The position numbers and the translations under genes were made by a program. This document shows, piece by piece, positions 8,592 through 16,679 of a DNA stretch of 64,000 bases. The notes below the pieces were generated by a model. That model was not told the origin of the DNA. It did not search any database and was given only the letters and a program-made list of their open reading frames with translations. Source of the DNA: an uncultured Clostridium sp. (lineage in GTDB: Bacteria; Bacillota; Clostridia; Lachnospirales; Lachnospiraceae); NCBI RefSeq assembly GCF_900547735.1, contig NZ_URHZ01000018.1, forward strand, positions 1 to 64,000, read 5' to 3'. Position 1 is the first letter of the stretch, and each line of letters begins with the position of its first letter.

Positions 8592-9176
8592 ATGACGGAA
8601 CGTGAAAAAATGTTAGCCGGAAAACTCTACGACTGCGGAGACAGTGAGCTGCTGTCCCGATGGCACAAAGCCAAAAACCTTGTCCGGGATTACAATCGTA
8701 CCGACTCTGAAAATATGGCCGAAAAAGACAGAATTTTGGCAGAACTGCTGGGCGGCCGGGGCGCCAATCTCTGGATCACAGCCCCCTTCTTTGCCGATTA
8801 CGGAGACAATATCTACTTCGGCAATAACTGCGAAGTCAATATGAACTGTGTGTTCCTGGACGACAATCGGATTACCATCGGAGATAATGCCCTCATTGCG
8901 CCCAATGTCCAGATATACACGGCGTTTCACCCAACAAATGCAAAGGACCGGTTTGGTGAGCCAAAGGAAGACGGTTCTTTTGCATTCTGCAAGACACAGA
9001 CCGCACCTGTCACCATAGGAAATAACGTCTGGATTGGCGGCGGGGCCATTATCATGCCGGGAGTTACCATCGGAGATAATGTCGTAATCGGCGCAGGGAG
9101 CGTCGTGACAAGAGATGTCCCCTCAAATAAGATTGCCTGCGGAAATCCCTGCCGAGTCATCCGGGATAACAATTGA
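8592..9176 (+). CDS. Sugar O-acetyltransferase (maltose/galactoside type, LbH fold)
   Basis: This 194-residue protein transfers acetyl from acetyl-CoA to a sugar hydroxyl. The N-terminal Mac-type helical domain reads MTEREKMLAGKLYDCGDSEL. It is followed by hexapeptide repeats forming a left-handed beta helix (ITIGDNALIAPNVQIYT, VTIGNNVWIGGGAIIMPGV). The catalytic His is in YTAFHPTN. The length is normal for LacA/Maa proteins (about 185-205). AAAGGAAC precedes the ATG. A perfect 11-bp hairpin begins right after the TGA. No sugar operon is adjacent, so the acceptor is unknown; detoxification of non-metabolised sugars is the usual role. Confidence 0.92.
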   Translation: MTEREKMLAGKLYDCGDSELLSRWHKAKNLVRDYNRTDSENMAEKDRILAELLGGRGANLWITAPFFADYGDNIYFGNNCEVNMNCVFLDDNRITIGDNALIAPNVQIYTAFHPTNAKDRFGEPKEDGSFAFCKTQTAPVTIGNNVWIGGGAIIMPGVTIGDNVVIGAGSVVTRDVPSNKIACGNPCRVIRDNN

Positions 9177-9220
9177 CCGTCGCAGGGCTCCCTTTCCTCC
9201 GGCGGACATCCCTGCGACGG
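9177..9220 (+). terminator. Hairpin directly after the sugar acetyltransferase stop
   Basis: Perfect 11-bp arms CCGTCGCAGGG (9177-9187) and CCCTGCGACGG (9210-9220). There is no T run, so this may be an RNA-stabilising or Rho-type structure. Confidence 0.55.
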
Positions 9221-9279
9221 CCGGAACCAGCTCTCGGGAAATTGCGAAACTTTCCCTTGCATCATTCTTGGGATCATAA

Positions 9280-9304
9280 AAGGCGTGCTGAAAAGGCACG
9301 CCTT
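9280..9304. terminator. Convergent-gene hairpin
   Basis: Perfect 9-bp arms AAGGCGTGC and GCACGCCTT around a 7-base loop, between the plus-strand sugar acetyltransferase and the minus-strand GNAT gene. Confidence 0.6.
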
Positions 9305-9367
9305 CAGATTACCATCAAACTATATTTTCCTTGTATCAGGGATTTTCGGAGGTAACCCTGAAACTTT

Positions 9368-9832
9368 TCAGCCCACATTAGAGTAACGTTTCACCATAAC
9401 ATCTTCACCGTGAATATCTTTTTCTCCGTTGAAACGGAAACCAAACGCTTTATACATTCCGGCTGCAACGTCATTTCCTTCTATCACGCTCAGATAGACG
9501 TCTTTACCGGGATAACGGACCGAGAAAAACTTCAGCATATCGGCCATAGCCGCCCTTCCGTAACCTTTTCCCTGGCACTCTGCATCAATCAGCAGACGGT
9601 CCAGCCACAAACGCCCGTGGGGAAAGTATTCCCACCAGAAATAGCCGTACATGGCAAATCCCACCATCTGTTCCTCCGAGCAGATGCCGACCGGTTTCCA
9701 CACCGGATTCCGTCCGGCCTCCGAAAGGCACTGGGAAACAGTCTCTACAAAGGTTTCCTGACCTGCTGCAACCCTGAGCTTTAAAGCTTCTTTCCGGTTG
9801 CGGCGTGTAATGGGTTCTAAATGTAAATCCAA
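9368..9832 (-). CDS. GNAT family N-acetyltransferase
   Basis: This is a GNAT enzyme of about 154 residues. The acetyl-CoA pyrophosphate loop is QGKGYGRAA after LWLDRLLIDAEC. The fold ends with VIEGNDVAAGMYKAFGFRFNGEK. The protein starts LDLHLEPITRRN, as in relatives that begin just before 'LRPITRENW'. An AGGAG site lies 8 bases before a TTG at 9832, whereas the upstream ATG at 9853 has no ribosome site, so TTG 9832 is chosen with moderate confidence. The substrate is not predictable; close families act on spermidine or diamine-like amines. It lies 34 bases downstream of the TraX gene and may be co-transcribed. Confidence 0.85.
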   Translation of the reverse strand: MDLHLEPITRRNRKEALKLRVAAGQETFVETVSQCLSEAGRNPVWKPVGICSEEQMVGFAMYGYFWWEYFPHGRLWLDRLLIDAECQGKGYGRAAMADMLKFFSVRYPGKDVYLSVIEGNDVAAGMYKAFGFRFNGEKDIHGEDVMVKRYSNVG

Positions 9833-9865
9833 AATAACAACTCCTAAATTCATATTTTTATTATT

Positions 9866-10618
9866 TTAAAACAAAAGGTACCTCAGACCGATCAGCAAAG
9901 TAATGTGGACCGGATAAAACAGATAAAAGAAATACTTTATGCGCAGCTTTCCCCTCTCCCCATTGTAACAGGCGATCGGTATCAGAGAAAGCGCAGCCGT
10001 ACCGAACAGGGGCAGGGATTCCAGGGCGGCAAGGACGCCGGTTGTAATAAACCGCTTGGAACGCCGGTTCCTCAGAAGATACAGCGACGCAATGATTAAT
10101 ATTCCAAAATAGCTGTAATCGCTCTTAAGCAGAAACGCGGCTGCACAGGCAGCAGCAACCACGGCGGTCTGCATTCCCTGTCTTCCTTCATACTTTTTGA
10201 GAAAGCACATCATGACCACACCGATAAACAGTGTAAAATACACGTTCTGTGCTCCCAAGTAAAACGGACTGCCGAAAAATGCGGTGTCAAAGGGAATTTC
10301 TGAGATAAATGCAAACAGGAGCAGATTTCTTGCGTATTTTCTCTCATCCCGTGTGTGAAGGAATCCCTCCACCAAAAGGAAACAGAATATGGGGAATGCA
10401 ATTCTGCCAATGAGCCGGAGCACCAGATCAAACAGATACCAGCGCATGCCCTCTTCTGTCTCTATAATTATCATCATACGATCGATATCGTAAGAGCAGA
10501 GAATCCCATATTCGATGAGGGCCGCTCCGATATGGTCGATCAACATTGTAAAAATCGCTATGAATTTCAGTGCGTTGCCGGTGAGGCACGCGGGGAAAAG
10601 TTTTCGTTTTTCTGTCAT
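9866..10618 (-). CDS. TraX family membrane protein
   Basis: This 250-residue integral membrane protein has about seven hydrophobic segments. The family signature NALKFIAIFTMLIDHIGA lies near residue 14, and RIAFPIFCFLLVEGFLHTRD near residue 92. TraX-like proteins are membrane acetyltransferases (pilin N-acetylation in F plasmids). Chromosomal clostridial members have no proven substrate. The gene directly follows a type IV prepilin gene on the same strand (31-base gap). That makes modification of the pilin an attractive inference, but it is unproven. Confidence 0.85.
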   Translation of the reverse strand: MTEKRKLFPACLTGNALKFIAIFTMLIDHIGAALIEYGILCSYDIDRMMIIIETEEGMRWYLFDLVLRLIGRIAFPIFCFLLVEGFLHTRDERKYARNLLLFAFISEIPFDTAFFGSPFYLGAQNVYFTLFIGVVMMCFLKKYEGRQGMQTAVVAAACAAAFLLKSDYSYFGILIIASLYLLRNRRSKRFITTGVLAALESLPLFGTAALSLIPIACYNGERGKLRIKYFFYLFYPVHITLLIGLRYLLF

Positions 10619-10649
10619 GTGTTATGTCTTTGTCCTTTATTTAACTTAT

Positions 10650-11468
10650 TTATTCGACGGGAATCCAGCCCTTATCGATTGTGTTAGCTTTTACAGTATC
10701 CCAATCCTGATTCATAATCAAAATAGAATTTCCATTGGGTTCTCTATACCACTTCTTAGCATTCGGATCATAGATAAAATATGCCGACCATTTACTTCCA
10801 CCAGTATCATTCGAACTGGGTCCGATATATGCAAAAACACTTTCTTTCGTTGTCTCTTCCACCGTTCCACCTGAGGTGTTCTTGACATTGATGTATGGCT
10901 GGACATATAAGTCTCCGGTATATTTAGAGCCGGTAAATTGGCTCTTGTCTGCCTTAGGCCACTGCCCGCCGTAAACTTCTTTCAGAAGATATTGTCGTAT
11001 CGTATCATTCGTTATGTGTGCACTATTCATTCCGGCTTCTTTAAACATCTTCTGCATTTCAGCTAATGAATACTCATCCGCAAACTTAAGCATCCTTTCA
11101 TATACATCTTTCCCCAGCACAACCTTTGGATCCGTGCTTTCTGCCTCGCCATCTCCATGCACTTTGCAGTTTACCAGAAAATTCTCGTCATCCAGGTGTT
11201 TAATCGAATACTCCCCCTTAGATGGACATTTCATGCCGCGTTTCACCATCATTTCCAGCACTTTCTCGGGCTTAATATCCTGATTTTCAATCATTGCCAC
11301 CTGGTACTCCTGAATCATCACATCTATGTTATTCAGGCATGCCGCCTTCCTGGACTTCTCAATATATTTCATAAACTGAGGCGCCAAAAGCCCTGTCAAT
11401 ATAATAAGAATTGCAATCGCAATAATCAGTTCAATCAGGCTGAAACCTCTGTCTGTTTTCTTCTTCAT
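10650..11468 (-). CDS. Type IV prepilin-like protein
   Basis: This 272-residue protein begins MKKKTDRGFSLIELIIAIAI, a class III (prepilin peptidase) signal with G|FSLIE, Glu at +5 and a 20-residue hydrophobic helix. Residues 30-60 continue the N-terminal amphipathic helix (KYIEKSRKAACLNNIDVMIQ). The C-terminal globular part holds short Cys- and Trp-containing segments and no known enzyme motif. It is larger than most major pilins (about 150 residues), which suggests a minor pilin or pseudopilin. No pilus ATPase, peptidase or platform gene is in the window, so it must be served from elsewhere. TraX follows. Confidence 0.85.
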   Translation of the reverse strand: MKKKTDRGFSLIELIIAIAILIILTGLLAPQFMKYIEKSRKAACLNNIDVMIQEYQVAMIENQDIKPEKVLEMMVKRGMKCPSKGEYSIKHLDDENFLVNCKVHGDGEAESTDPKVVLGKDVYERMLKFADEYSLAEMQKMFKEAGMNSAHITNDTIRQYLLKEVYGGQWPKADKSQFTGSKYTGDLYVQPYINVKNTSGGTVEETTKESVFAYIGPSSNDTGGSKWSAYFIYDPNAKKWYREPNGNSILIMNQDWDTVKANTIDKGWIPVE

Positions 11469-11629
11469 CCTCTGTCCCCTCCGGTCATGCCATTATCTAC
11501 CTTATCTTATCATGTTCCGACACAATATTCAAATTGAATATTTGCTTTCATGCGTAACAGACAGACAATGATTGATTTTACTATAAGCATATGAAACACT
11601 TCGCGGAATGCATCCTGCATATATAGTAA

Positions 11630-11662
11630 CGGGTAAGAGTCCGCACCGCGTCCTCTTACCCG
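11630..11662. terminator. Strong hairpin downstream of the 11.7 kb lipoprotein gene
   Basis: Perfect 10-bp arms CGGGTAAGAG (11630-11639) and CTCTTACCCG (11653-11662) around a GC-rich loop. No T run follows on the minus strand. Confidence 0.6.
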
Positions 11663-11679
11663 CCTGAAAAATTTAATCG

Positions 11680-12618
11680 CTATTCGACCCGAAACGTATA
11701 ATCGGTATTATAAGTCCTCACATACAGAATATCATCCTTCAAAATCAGATAATCCGCCTTAGACTTCAAAGGAAGTTCGGCAATAACCTGTCCCGTAGCC
11801 AGATCCAACTGGTAGAGGTTGTCCGGCTCCGCCGTAAATCCGTAGCCGCAAAGAAGGACATTCCCCTTTATTACAAAATTGTGCGCATTGCTCACCAGAG
11901 GCCTGCTCTTCCATAAAAGTTTCCCCTGTTTCAAATCCACCGCAGCCACATAGGCGTTATGCGGGGATGTTTCCGCATAGGTGAGATGTCCCATTGAAAG
12001 ATACAGAATGTCATCCTTTACCTGTGCAAAGCGGATCGTCTGTCTTACAAAGGACGCATCGCTCTCCTTAAAATCATTTGCGAACTGGTAATCTGAAAAA
12101 TTCAGGGTATAGCTTTCGCCGCTCTCCTTTTTCGTCACCCGGATCAGGTATGGCTCTCCCTCTTCTCCCGTAAGAATATCACAGGTGTAATTTCCCGTGT
12201 CTTCCACATCCGTGGTAAGATTATTTTTCTCAAACCAATCTTCGGTGTCCGTAATCTGGTTGGCCTCCTCCGTCAGTTTTACAAGCCTCAGAGGTGATGC
12301 CGCCGGTTCCGGCGCCTCTAAGCTGTAGTAATCCCAGGACGGATTCTCCATATGTATCTCGCCGGAGGGCATTGGCGCTGTTTCCTGGCTCACACCAGCA
12401 TTTTTCAGCACTACTGTTTCCAGTGTCTCCGTACTTACCTCATTATTATCTCCGGTACTGTTACCCGTCTCTTCTATGCTGCCGTCTTCCGGCGCTTCCG
12501 TGCCGCTCTCGGCCGCTATGGCCGCCGTCCCGGTGCCCGACGCGTCCTGATGGCTGCCGCAGCCCGCCATCAGAAGTCCTAATATCACAAGCACCGCACT
12601 TCCTGCTCTCCGCCTCAT
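11680..12618 (-). CDS. Lipoprotein with PQQ-like beta-propeller repeats
   Basis: This 312-residue lipoprotein has a signal peptide MRRRAGSAVLVILGLLMAGC with a lipobox, then an acidic, Ser/Thr/Gly-rich linker to about residue 90. The C-terminal half holds PQQ/Trp-docking style blades: DLKQGKLLWKSRPL, VIKGNVLLCGYGF, DLATGQVIAELPLKSKADYL. This suggests a truncated propeller used for binding on the cell surface. AGAGGAG precedes the ATG. No partner gene is adjacent; the upstream gap holds a repeat element. The function is unknown. Confidence 0.8.
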   Translation of the reverse strand: MRRRAGSAVLVILGLLMAGCGSHQDASGTGTAAIAAESGTEAPEDGSIEETGNSTGDNNEVSTETLETVVLKNAGVSQETAPMPSGEIHMENPSWDYYSLEAPEPAASPLRLVKLTEEANQITDTEDWFEKNNLTTDVEDTGNYTCDILTGEEGEPYLIRVTKKESGESYTLNFSDYQFANDFKESDASFVRQTIRFAQVKDDILYLSMGHLTYAETSPHNAYVAAVDLKQGKLLWKSRPLVSNAHNFVIKGNVLLCGYGFTAEPDNLYQLDLATGQVIAELPLKSKADYLILKDDILYVRTYNTDYTFRVE

Positions 12619-12639
12619 CTTATTCTCCTCTATTATCGT

Positions 12640-12866
12640 TACCGTTCACACCGCATTGCGCTGTGAACAATAACACGCTTCGCGATGCACAGAAACGGCA
12701 AAAAGCGCCGTTGATTGTAATGAAAAGTCCGCATCGCGCACTTTTCGTTGCGTCGCGCCGTAACCCTCGGGTTTTACCCACAGGGCACGATGTCTGTGAC
12801 TTTCGCTTTGCTTGCTCCACTCACAAAAAACACCTCGCGGAATACTGCCTGTGAACAGTAACCTAT
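12640..12866 (+). repeat. Dispersed repeat family B, long copy
   Basis: The element is bounded by GTTCACA-type ends (CCGTTCACACC at about 12650 and CCTGTGAACAGTAACC at 12848-12863). It shares with 27.57-27.72 kb the blocks CGCGATGCACAGAAACGG, CCCTCGGGTTTT, CTGTGACTT and ACACCTCGCGGAATAC. It occupies nearly the whole gap between the lipoprotein and YoaK-type genes. Confidence 0.7.
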
Positions 12867-12876
12867 TATCTTCTAT

Positions 12877-13665
12877 CTACTGTGTGTCCGAATTGCTGTT
12901 TTCTCTTTCTTCACGGAGCATCTCCGCCGCCTGCTTCTCAATTTTATGAATTTCTTCCTTAACGGCAGGATTTTCCTCTATCTCACTTTTAATAAACATC
13001 ATGAGAAATCCCGAAAACATCAGCGCCGCCGCAATCCAGATTGCCCGATTTCCCCATTTCATTGAAATGACGGCTCCAACCGCCGCTCCAATGGCAAAAA
13101 TGAGAATAATAAAGTAATAATGCTGCGCCTTCCGTTTCAGCTCCGGGTCCTTTGTAATATGGTACCGTCCCAGCATCTCCGTCGCACTGCGCATATTACC
13201 GATACACATTGTCGTAGCGCATGGAATTCCGCGGAATTTACGGAAGCTGTTGACCTGCATTGCGCATGCAAAAGAAAGCAGAATGTTGGCAGGGGTGTCC
13301 ATGCTTTGAGGAAGAAATCCCGCAATCAGCAGCATCACAATCTCAATTAAAAGGACGATCTGCCTCCAGTGCAGCAGCCGGTGCTCCTTATACAGTTCGT
13401 GAATCCACTCCGTCACATAGACTCCTCCGATAAATGCAAGGAGAGGAAAAAGGTATCGGATCGCGCTCCCCCAGTTTCCCGTTGCCAGGTTTTGTCCCAG
13501 CAGTACAATATTGCCGGTCTGGGCATTCGCAAAAACCTTTCCCCTGCAGTTATAGGAATATGCATCCTGGAATCCGCCCGCCAGGGTCAGTACCACGCCC
13601 AGCGCCAGAGACTCCGACATCTGCCATTTGCTGTTCCTTACATACCCTGCTGTCCGTCCTGCCAT
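12877..13665 (-). CDS. YoaK/DUF1275 family membrane protein
   Basis: This is a 262-residue polytopic membrane protein with six predicted helices. The family signature appears near residue 20: LTLAGGFQDAYSYNCRGKVF followed by ANAQTGNIVLLG. A charged cytosolic tail (EEIHKIEKQAAEMLREERE) ends the protein. Start ATG 13665 is chosen (AAAGGAAG 7 bases upstream); the longer frame would need a TTG at 13725. The family is widespread and its transport substrate is unknown. The preceding gene is a MATE exporter, 89 bases away and on the same strand. Confidence 0.88.
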   Translation of the reverse strand: MAGRTAGYVRNSKWQMSESLALGVVLTLAGGFQDAYSYNCRGKVFANAQTGNIVLLGQNLATGNWGSAIRYLFPLLAFIGGVYVTEWIHELYKEHRLLHWRQIVLLIEIVMLLIAGFLPQSMDTPANILLSFACAMQVNSFRKFRGIPCATTMCIGNMRSATEMLGRYHITKDPELKRKAQHYYFIILIFAIGAAVGAVISMKWGNRAIWIAAALMFSGFLMMFIKSEIEENPAVKEEIHKIEKQAAEMLREERENSNSDTQ

Positions 13666-13753
13666 CTCGATCTTCCTTTCGCCCTCCGCCCCTCTGTCAG
13701 AAGCGTTTTCTGCGATGACGTCCAAAAACCGCCGCCATCTTCATCCAGGCAAA

Positions 13754-15160
13754 TTATACCGTATTTTGGGCCTTATTTCCATAGGAAATTTTACTTTTGC
13801 CGAATAGCTCAGTCCGGCATTTAATCACACCGCCCACAGAGAGCAGGCAGGTGATAAATTCCGAGAGGGTAAATGAAAGCCACACGCCCTCCATGCCAAA
13901 CGCCAGGGAAAGCAGAAGTACAAGAGGAATAATCACCGCGCCTCCCCTCGTGACAGAGATAATGAAGGCCAGCTTCGGCCGCATTACGGCGCTCAGGAAC
14001 GCGGCGGCCAGGATGTTGATCCCGGCAAATAAAAAGCCCGTAAAGTACAGCCTGATTCCGGTCTTTGCAATCGCTACCAGCTCCCGGTTCCCCTCACTGT
14101 TAAAAATATGGACGATTGGATCCGTAAACAGGCAGACAATGAGATAGATAGACGCCGCAAGAAAGACCGCCAGACTGACGGCATACCGCACCACCTGCCA
14201 AAGCATTCTTCCGTCCCCCCTGCCGTATCCGGTGCTCGCCAGCGGCTGAATTCCCTGTGCAATACCGGTAAACACGGCAATCACGACCAGAGCCAGATTG
14301 GCTACAATCCCATATGCCGCAACTCCGGTATTACCCGCCAGATTTAAAATAACGAGGTTGAAGACAATCAGTACAATTCCCGAAGATACCTCGGTAATGA
14401 AGGAGGACAGCCCGGGCATCAATACGGCTCCGCTCCTTCTCAGTTCCGGACGCACCGCCGCCGGATGAAATGTATTTTTCTTTTTTACAAAGTGAAGCGA
14501 CAGCACTCCCAGACTCATGACAGGCGCCAGCCCGGTCGCAAAAGCGGCTCCGAAAATCCCCATGGAAAGCGGGAACATAAACAGATAATCGAGAATTACA
14601 TTTCCCATGCTCCCGGTCAGCATTGCCGCCATGGAGAGGGCCGGATTCCGGTCGTTGCGGACAAATGCCAGAACGACGTTATTCAGGATAAAACACGGCG
14701 CAAAACACAGGATAACCCTCAGGTAGGTGGCCGTCATTTCAAGCGTCTCACTGTTTGCCCCCAGTCTGACGGCAATACGGCCGGCAAAGAACACGCCCAG
14801 AAATGCGAATATCAGCCCGGCCAAAAATCCCATCACCGCCGTCCAGGTAAAGACGCGGTTGGCCTCTTCCTCCTCCCCCTGCGTCTTTAAGATGGCAAAA
14901 CGTGTCGCCCCTCCAATGCCGAACATCAGTCCGGCCGCGCTGATGATACTGTATACGGAAATTGCCAGATTCAGGGATGCAAGTCCCGCCGCCCCGAGCG
15001 CCTTGGAGACAAAAAAGGTGTCAGCCAGTATGTAACAGGACAATCCTATCATTCCCATCACATTCAGGCTCACGTACCGTGCAAACAGAGCCGGTACGCT
15101 CTCTCCTCCATCACCGCCGCTGCGGCTCCGCTTATTTTTTACTGCTTCTGTGTGTAACAT
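13754..15160 (-). CDS. MATE family multidrug/cation antiporter
   Basis: This membrane protein of about 468 residues has twelve hydrophobic helices in two MatE halves. The N-terminal half starts VPALFARYVSLNVMGMIGLSCYILADTFF and contains SVYSIISAAGLMFGIGGATRFAI. The second half contains FTGIAQGIQPLASTGYGRGD, the family's conserved loop. It should export drugs or toxic compounds with Na+ or H+ influx; the substrate is unknown. AAGGAG precedes ATG 15160, and the preceding GTG codon is too close to that site. A family C hairpin repeat lies just upstream at 15195-15282. Confidence 0.93.
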   Translation of the reverse strand: MLHTEAVKNKRSRSGGDGGESVPALFARYVSLNVMGMIGLSCYILADTFFVSKALGAAGLASLNLAISVYSIISAAGLMFGIGGATRFAILKTQGEEEEANRVFTWTAVMGFLAGLIFAFLGVFFAGRIAVRLGANSETLEMTATYLRVILCFAPCFILNNVVLAFVRNDRNPALSMAAMLTGSMGNVILDYLFMFPLSMGIFGAAFATGLAPVMSLGVLSLHFVKKKNTFHPAAVRPELRRSGAVLMPGLSSFITEVSSGIVLIVFNLVILNLAGNTGVAAYGIVANLALVVIAVFTGIAQGIQPLASTGYGRGDGRMLWQVVRYAVSLAVFLAASIYLIVCLFTDPIVHIFNSEGNRELVAIAKTGIRLYFTGFLFAGINILAAAFLSAVMRPKLAFIISVTRGGAVIIPLVLLLSLAFGMEGVWLSFTLSEFITCLLSVGGVIKCRTELFGKSKISYGNKAQNTV

Positions 15161-15194
15161 CACTCTGCTCCTTCCCTGTACTTTCCTATCTCAC

Positions 15195-15282
15195 GAAAGA
15201 GTCCGGTCCGCCGGACTCTCGCGCCGAGCGCGGCCGCATAGCGGCATATTACATTTTCGCGCGAGTGCGCAACTGCCGGGAG
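15195..15282 (-). repeat. Triple-hairpin dispersed repeat family C, copy 1
   Basis: This is almost identical over about 80 bases to 19854-19942. Three palindromes are visible: GAGTCCGG/CCGGACTC, GCCGC-ATA-GCGGC and GCGC-GAGT-GCGC. It lies upstream of the MATE gene start. Confidence 0.8.
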
Positions 15283-15289
15283 ATATAAA

Positions 15290-15345
15290 AAGTGCCTGAA
15301 CCCACTCCTGCTTAGACCTAACGGAGTGTGTTCAGACACTGAATT
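15290..15345. terminator. Hairpin between tautomerase and MATE genes
   Basis: GTGCCTGAACCCACTCC and GGAGTGTGTTCAGACAC pair with two mismatches. The structure lies about 100 bases downstream of the tautomerase stop and probably ends the hflK-hflC-tautomerase transcript. Confidence 0.5.
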
Positions 15346-15450
15346 ATTTACCCGGTGGCAAATAATTGTGTTTATATTTTGAAATTGCTATCAGAATACC
15401 ACAAGTTATTCTTTTTTTCAAGAACAGAATTAAATTTTTTCCTTCCGGCA

Positions 15451-15654
15451 TCAGACTCTGATAAACATGGCCTCGTCCGGTATCTTCTCCATTTCCTTAT
15501 CCCAGTTTTCTTTTTCGATATCCTGGATTGATACGGAAACCACCGATTCACTGATTCCCAGTTCACAGGCAATGGCCGTCCTCATTTTTTCTGCGAGAGC
15601 AGCCTTAGTGTCGTGATCCCTGCCCGGATACATTGTAATGGCAATATGCGGCAT
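15451..15654 (-). CDS. 4-oxalocrotonate tautomerase-like protein
   Basis: This 67-residue protein belongs to the tautomerase superfamily, in which the N-terminal proline left after Met removal is the general base. Start ATG 15654 gives MPHIAITMYPGRDHDTKAAL, putting Pro at position 1. AGGAGG lies 8 bases upstream; an upstream GTG in frame would bury the proline. The length fits the short (60-70 residue) oligomeric family. The Arg pair typical of 4-OT is only partly visible, so the substrate is open. It follows hflC by 140 bases, across a tandem repeat, in the same direction. Confidence 0.85.
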   Translation of the reverse strand: MPHIAITMYPGRDHDTKAALAEKMRTAIACELGISESVVSVSIQDIEKENWDKEMEKIPDEAMFIRV

Positions 15655-15673
15655 ATTATGCACCTCCTGAATT

Positions 15674-15786
15674 CTTTCTATGATTGCATTTAAATTCTTT
15701 ATATGACTGCGTTTAAATTTTTATATAGCTGCGTTTAAATTCTTTATATAACTGCGTTTAAATTCTTTATATAACTGCGTTTAAAG
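15674..15786. repeat. 23-bp minisatellite, about five copies
   Basis: The unit is CTTTATATAACTGCGTTTAA plus ATT, with two identical and three slightly diverged copies. It fills the space between the hflC stop and the ribosome site of the tautomerase gene. Confidence 0.9.
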
Positions 15787-15794
15787 CATTTAAA

Positions 15795-16667
15795 TCAATA
15801 ACCGTAAAAAATCTGTGTAATCGGCGAACTCTTATCGAGAATCAGCGTATTATTGCCGTTCTTCAGAGCCGTTTTCGCCGCATCCAGTGAACGGACAAAA
15901 TTGTAGAAATCCGCCTTGCTGGAATCGTTATACGCGTTGGAGAGGATCTGCATGTACTGGGCCTCACCCTCCGCCTTAATCTTTTCCGCCTCTGCCCTGG
16001 CTTCCGATTTCATAACGGATACTTCTTTCGTCGTATTATTTTTAATCATCTGGGCGGAGGAATTACCCTGGGCCGAATAGGAGGCCGCTATATTGTTACG
16101 TTCGGAAATCATACGGTCATAGACAGCCTGTTTATTGTCATCCGGCATGTCCAGGGATTTTGTCTCCACGGCCAGCACGGTAATTCCGTAGCCGTCCAGC
16201 GAATTGCTGATATTGGAGTTAATATCCAGAGCCAGTTTACCGTTTCTGTTCTCAATAATCTCGGCCTGATCCATGTTGGAGATAACGGATTTCATCGAGG
16301 AGAAAACAGAAGCTGCAATCCTTGACTGCGCCTGGGCAACCTGCCCGTTCAGATGCCTTGTAAACAGCACCGGATCGGAAATTCTCCAAAGTACAAATGC
16401 ATCGGCAATCATGCTCTTCTTGTCTCTTGTAATGACGTCTGATTTCGGGATATCATAAATCTGAAGTTCCTTCGGCACGGATGCACTCTCCTGGATAAAC
16501 GGTATCTTGAGAGAGACTCCCGGTGTCTCCACGACGTTGACGATTTCGCCAAACTGCTTAATTAATTTATATTCATTCGGATAGGTTACAACAATGGAAG
16601 AAGCCAGAACCACGACCGCCGCCAGCGCTATAAAAACACCGATTACCTTATTACCTGTTCGTTTCAT
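15795..16667 (-). CDS. hflC: HflC-type SPFH protease modulator
   Basis: This 290-residue band-7 protein has one N-terminal transmembrane helix (about 8-27), an SPFH domain (VVTYPNEYKLIKQFGEIVNV onward) and a long C-terminal helical region (ASYSAQGNSSAQMIKNNTTKEV, RAEAEKIKAEGEAQYMQIL). With HflK it forms a membrane cage that controls the FtsH protease; ftsH is not in the window. AAGGAGG precedes the ATG. It lies 12 bases after hflK and is clearly co-transcribed with it. Confidence 0.88.
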   Translation of the reverse strand: MKRTGNKVIGVFIALAAVVVLASSIVVTYPNEYKLIKQFGEIVNVVETPGVSLKIPFIQESASVPKELQIYDIPKSDVITRDKKSMIADAFVLWRISDPVLFTRHLNGQVAQAQSRIAASVFSSMKSVISNMDQAEIIENRNGKLALDINSNISNSLDGYGITVLAVETKSLDMPDDNKQAVYDRMISERNNIAASYSAQGNSSAQMIKNNTTKEVSVMKSEARAEAEKIKAEGEAQYMQILSNAYNDSSKADFYNFVRSLDAAKTALKNGNNTLILDKSSPITQIFYGY

Positions 16668-16679
16668 TCTGTATCCTCC

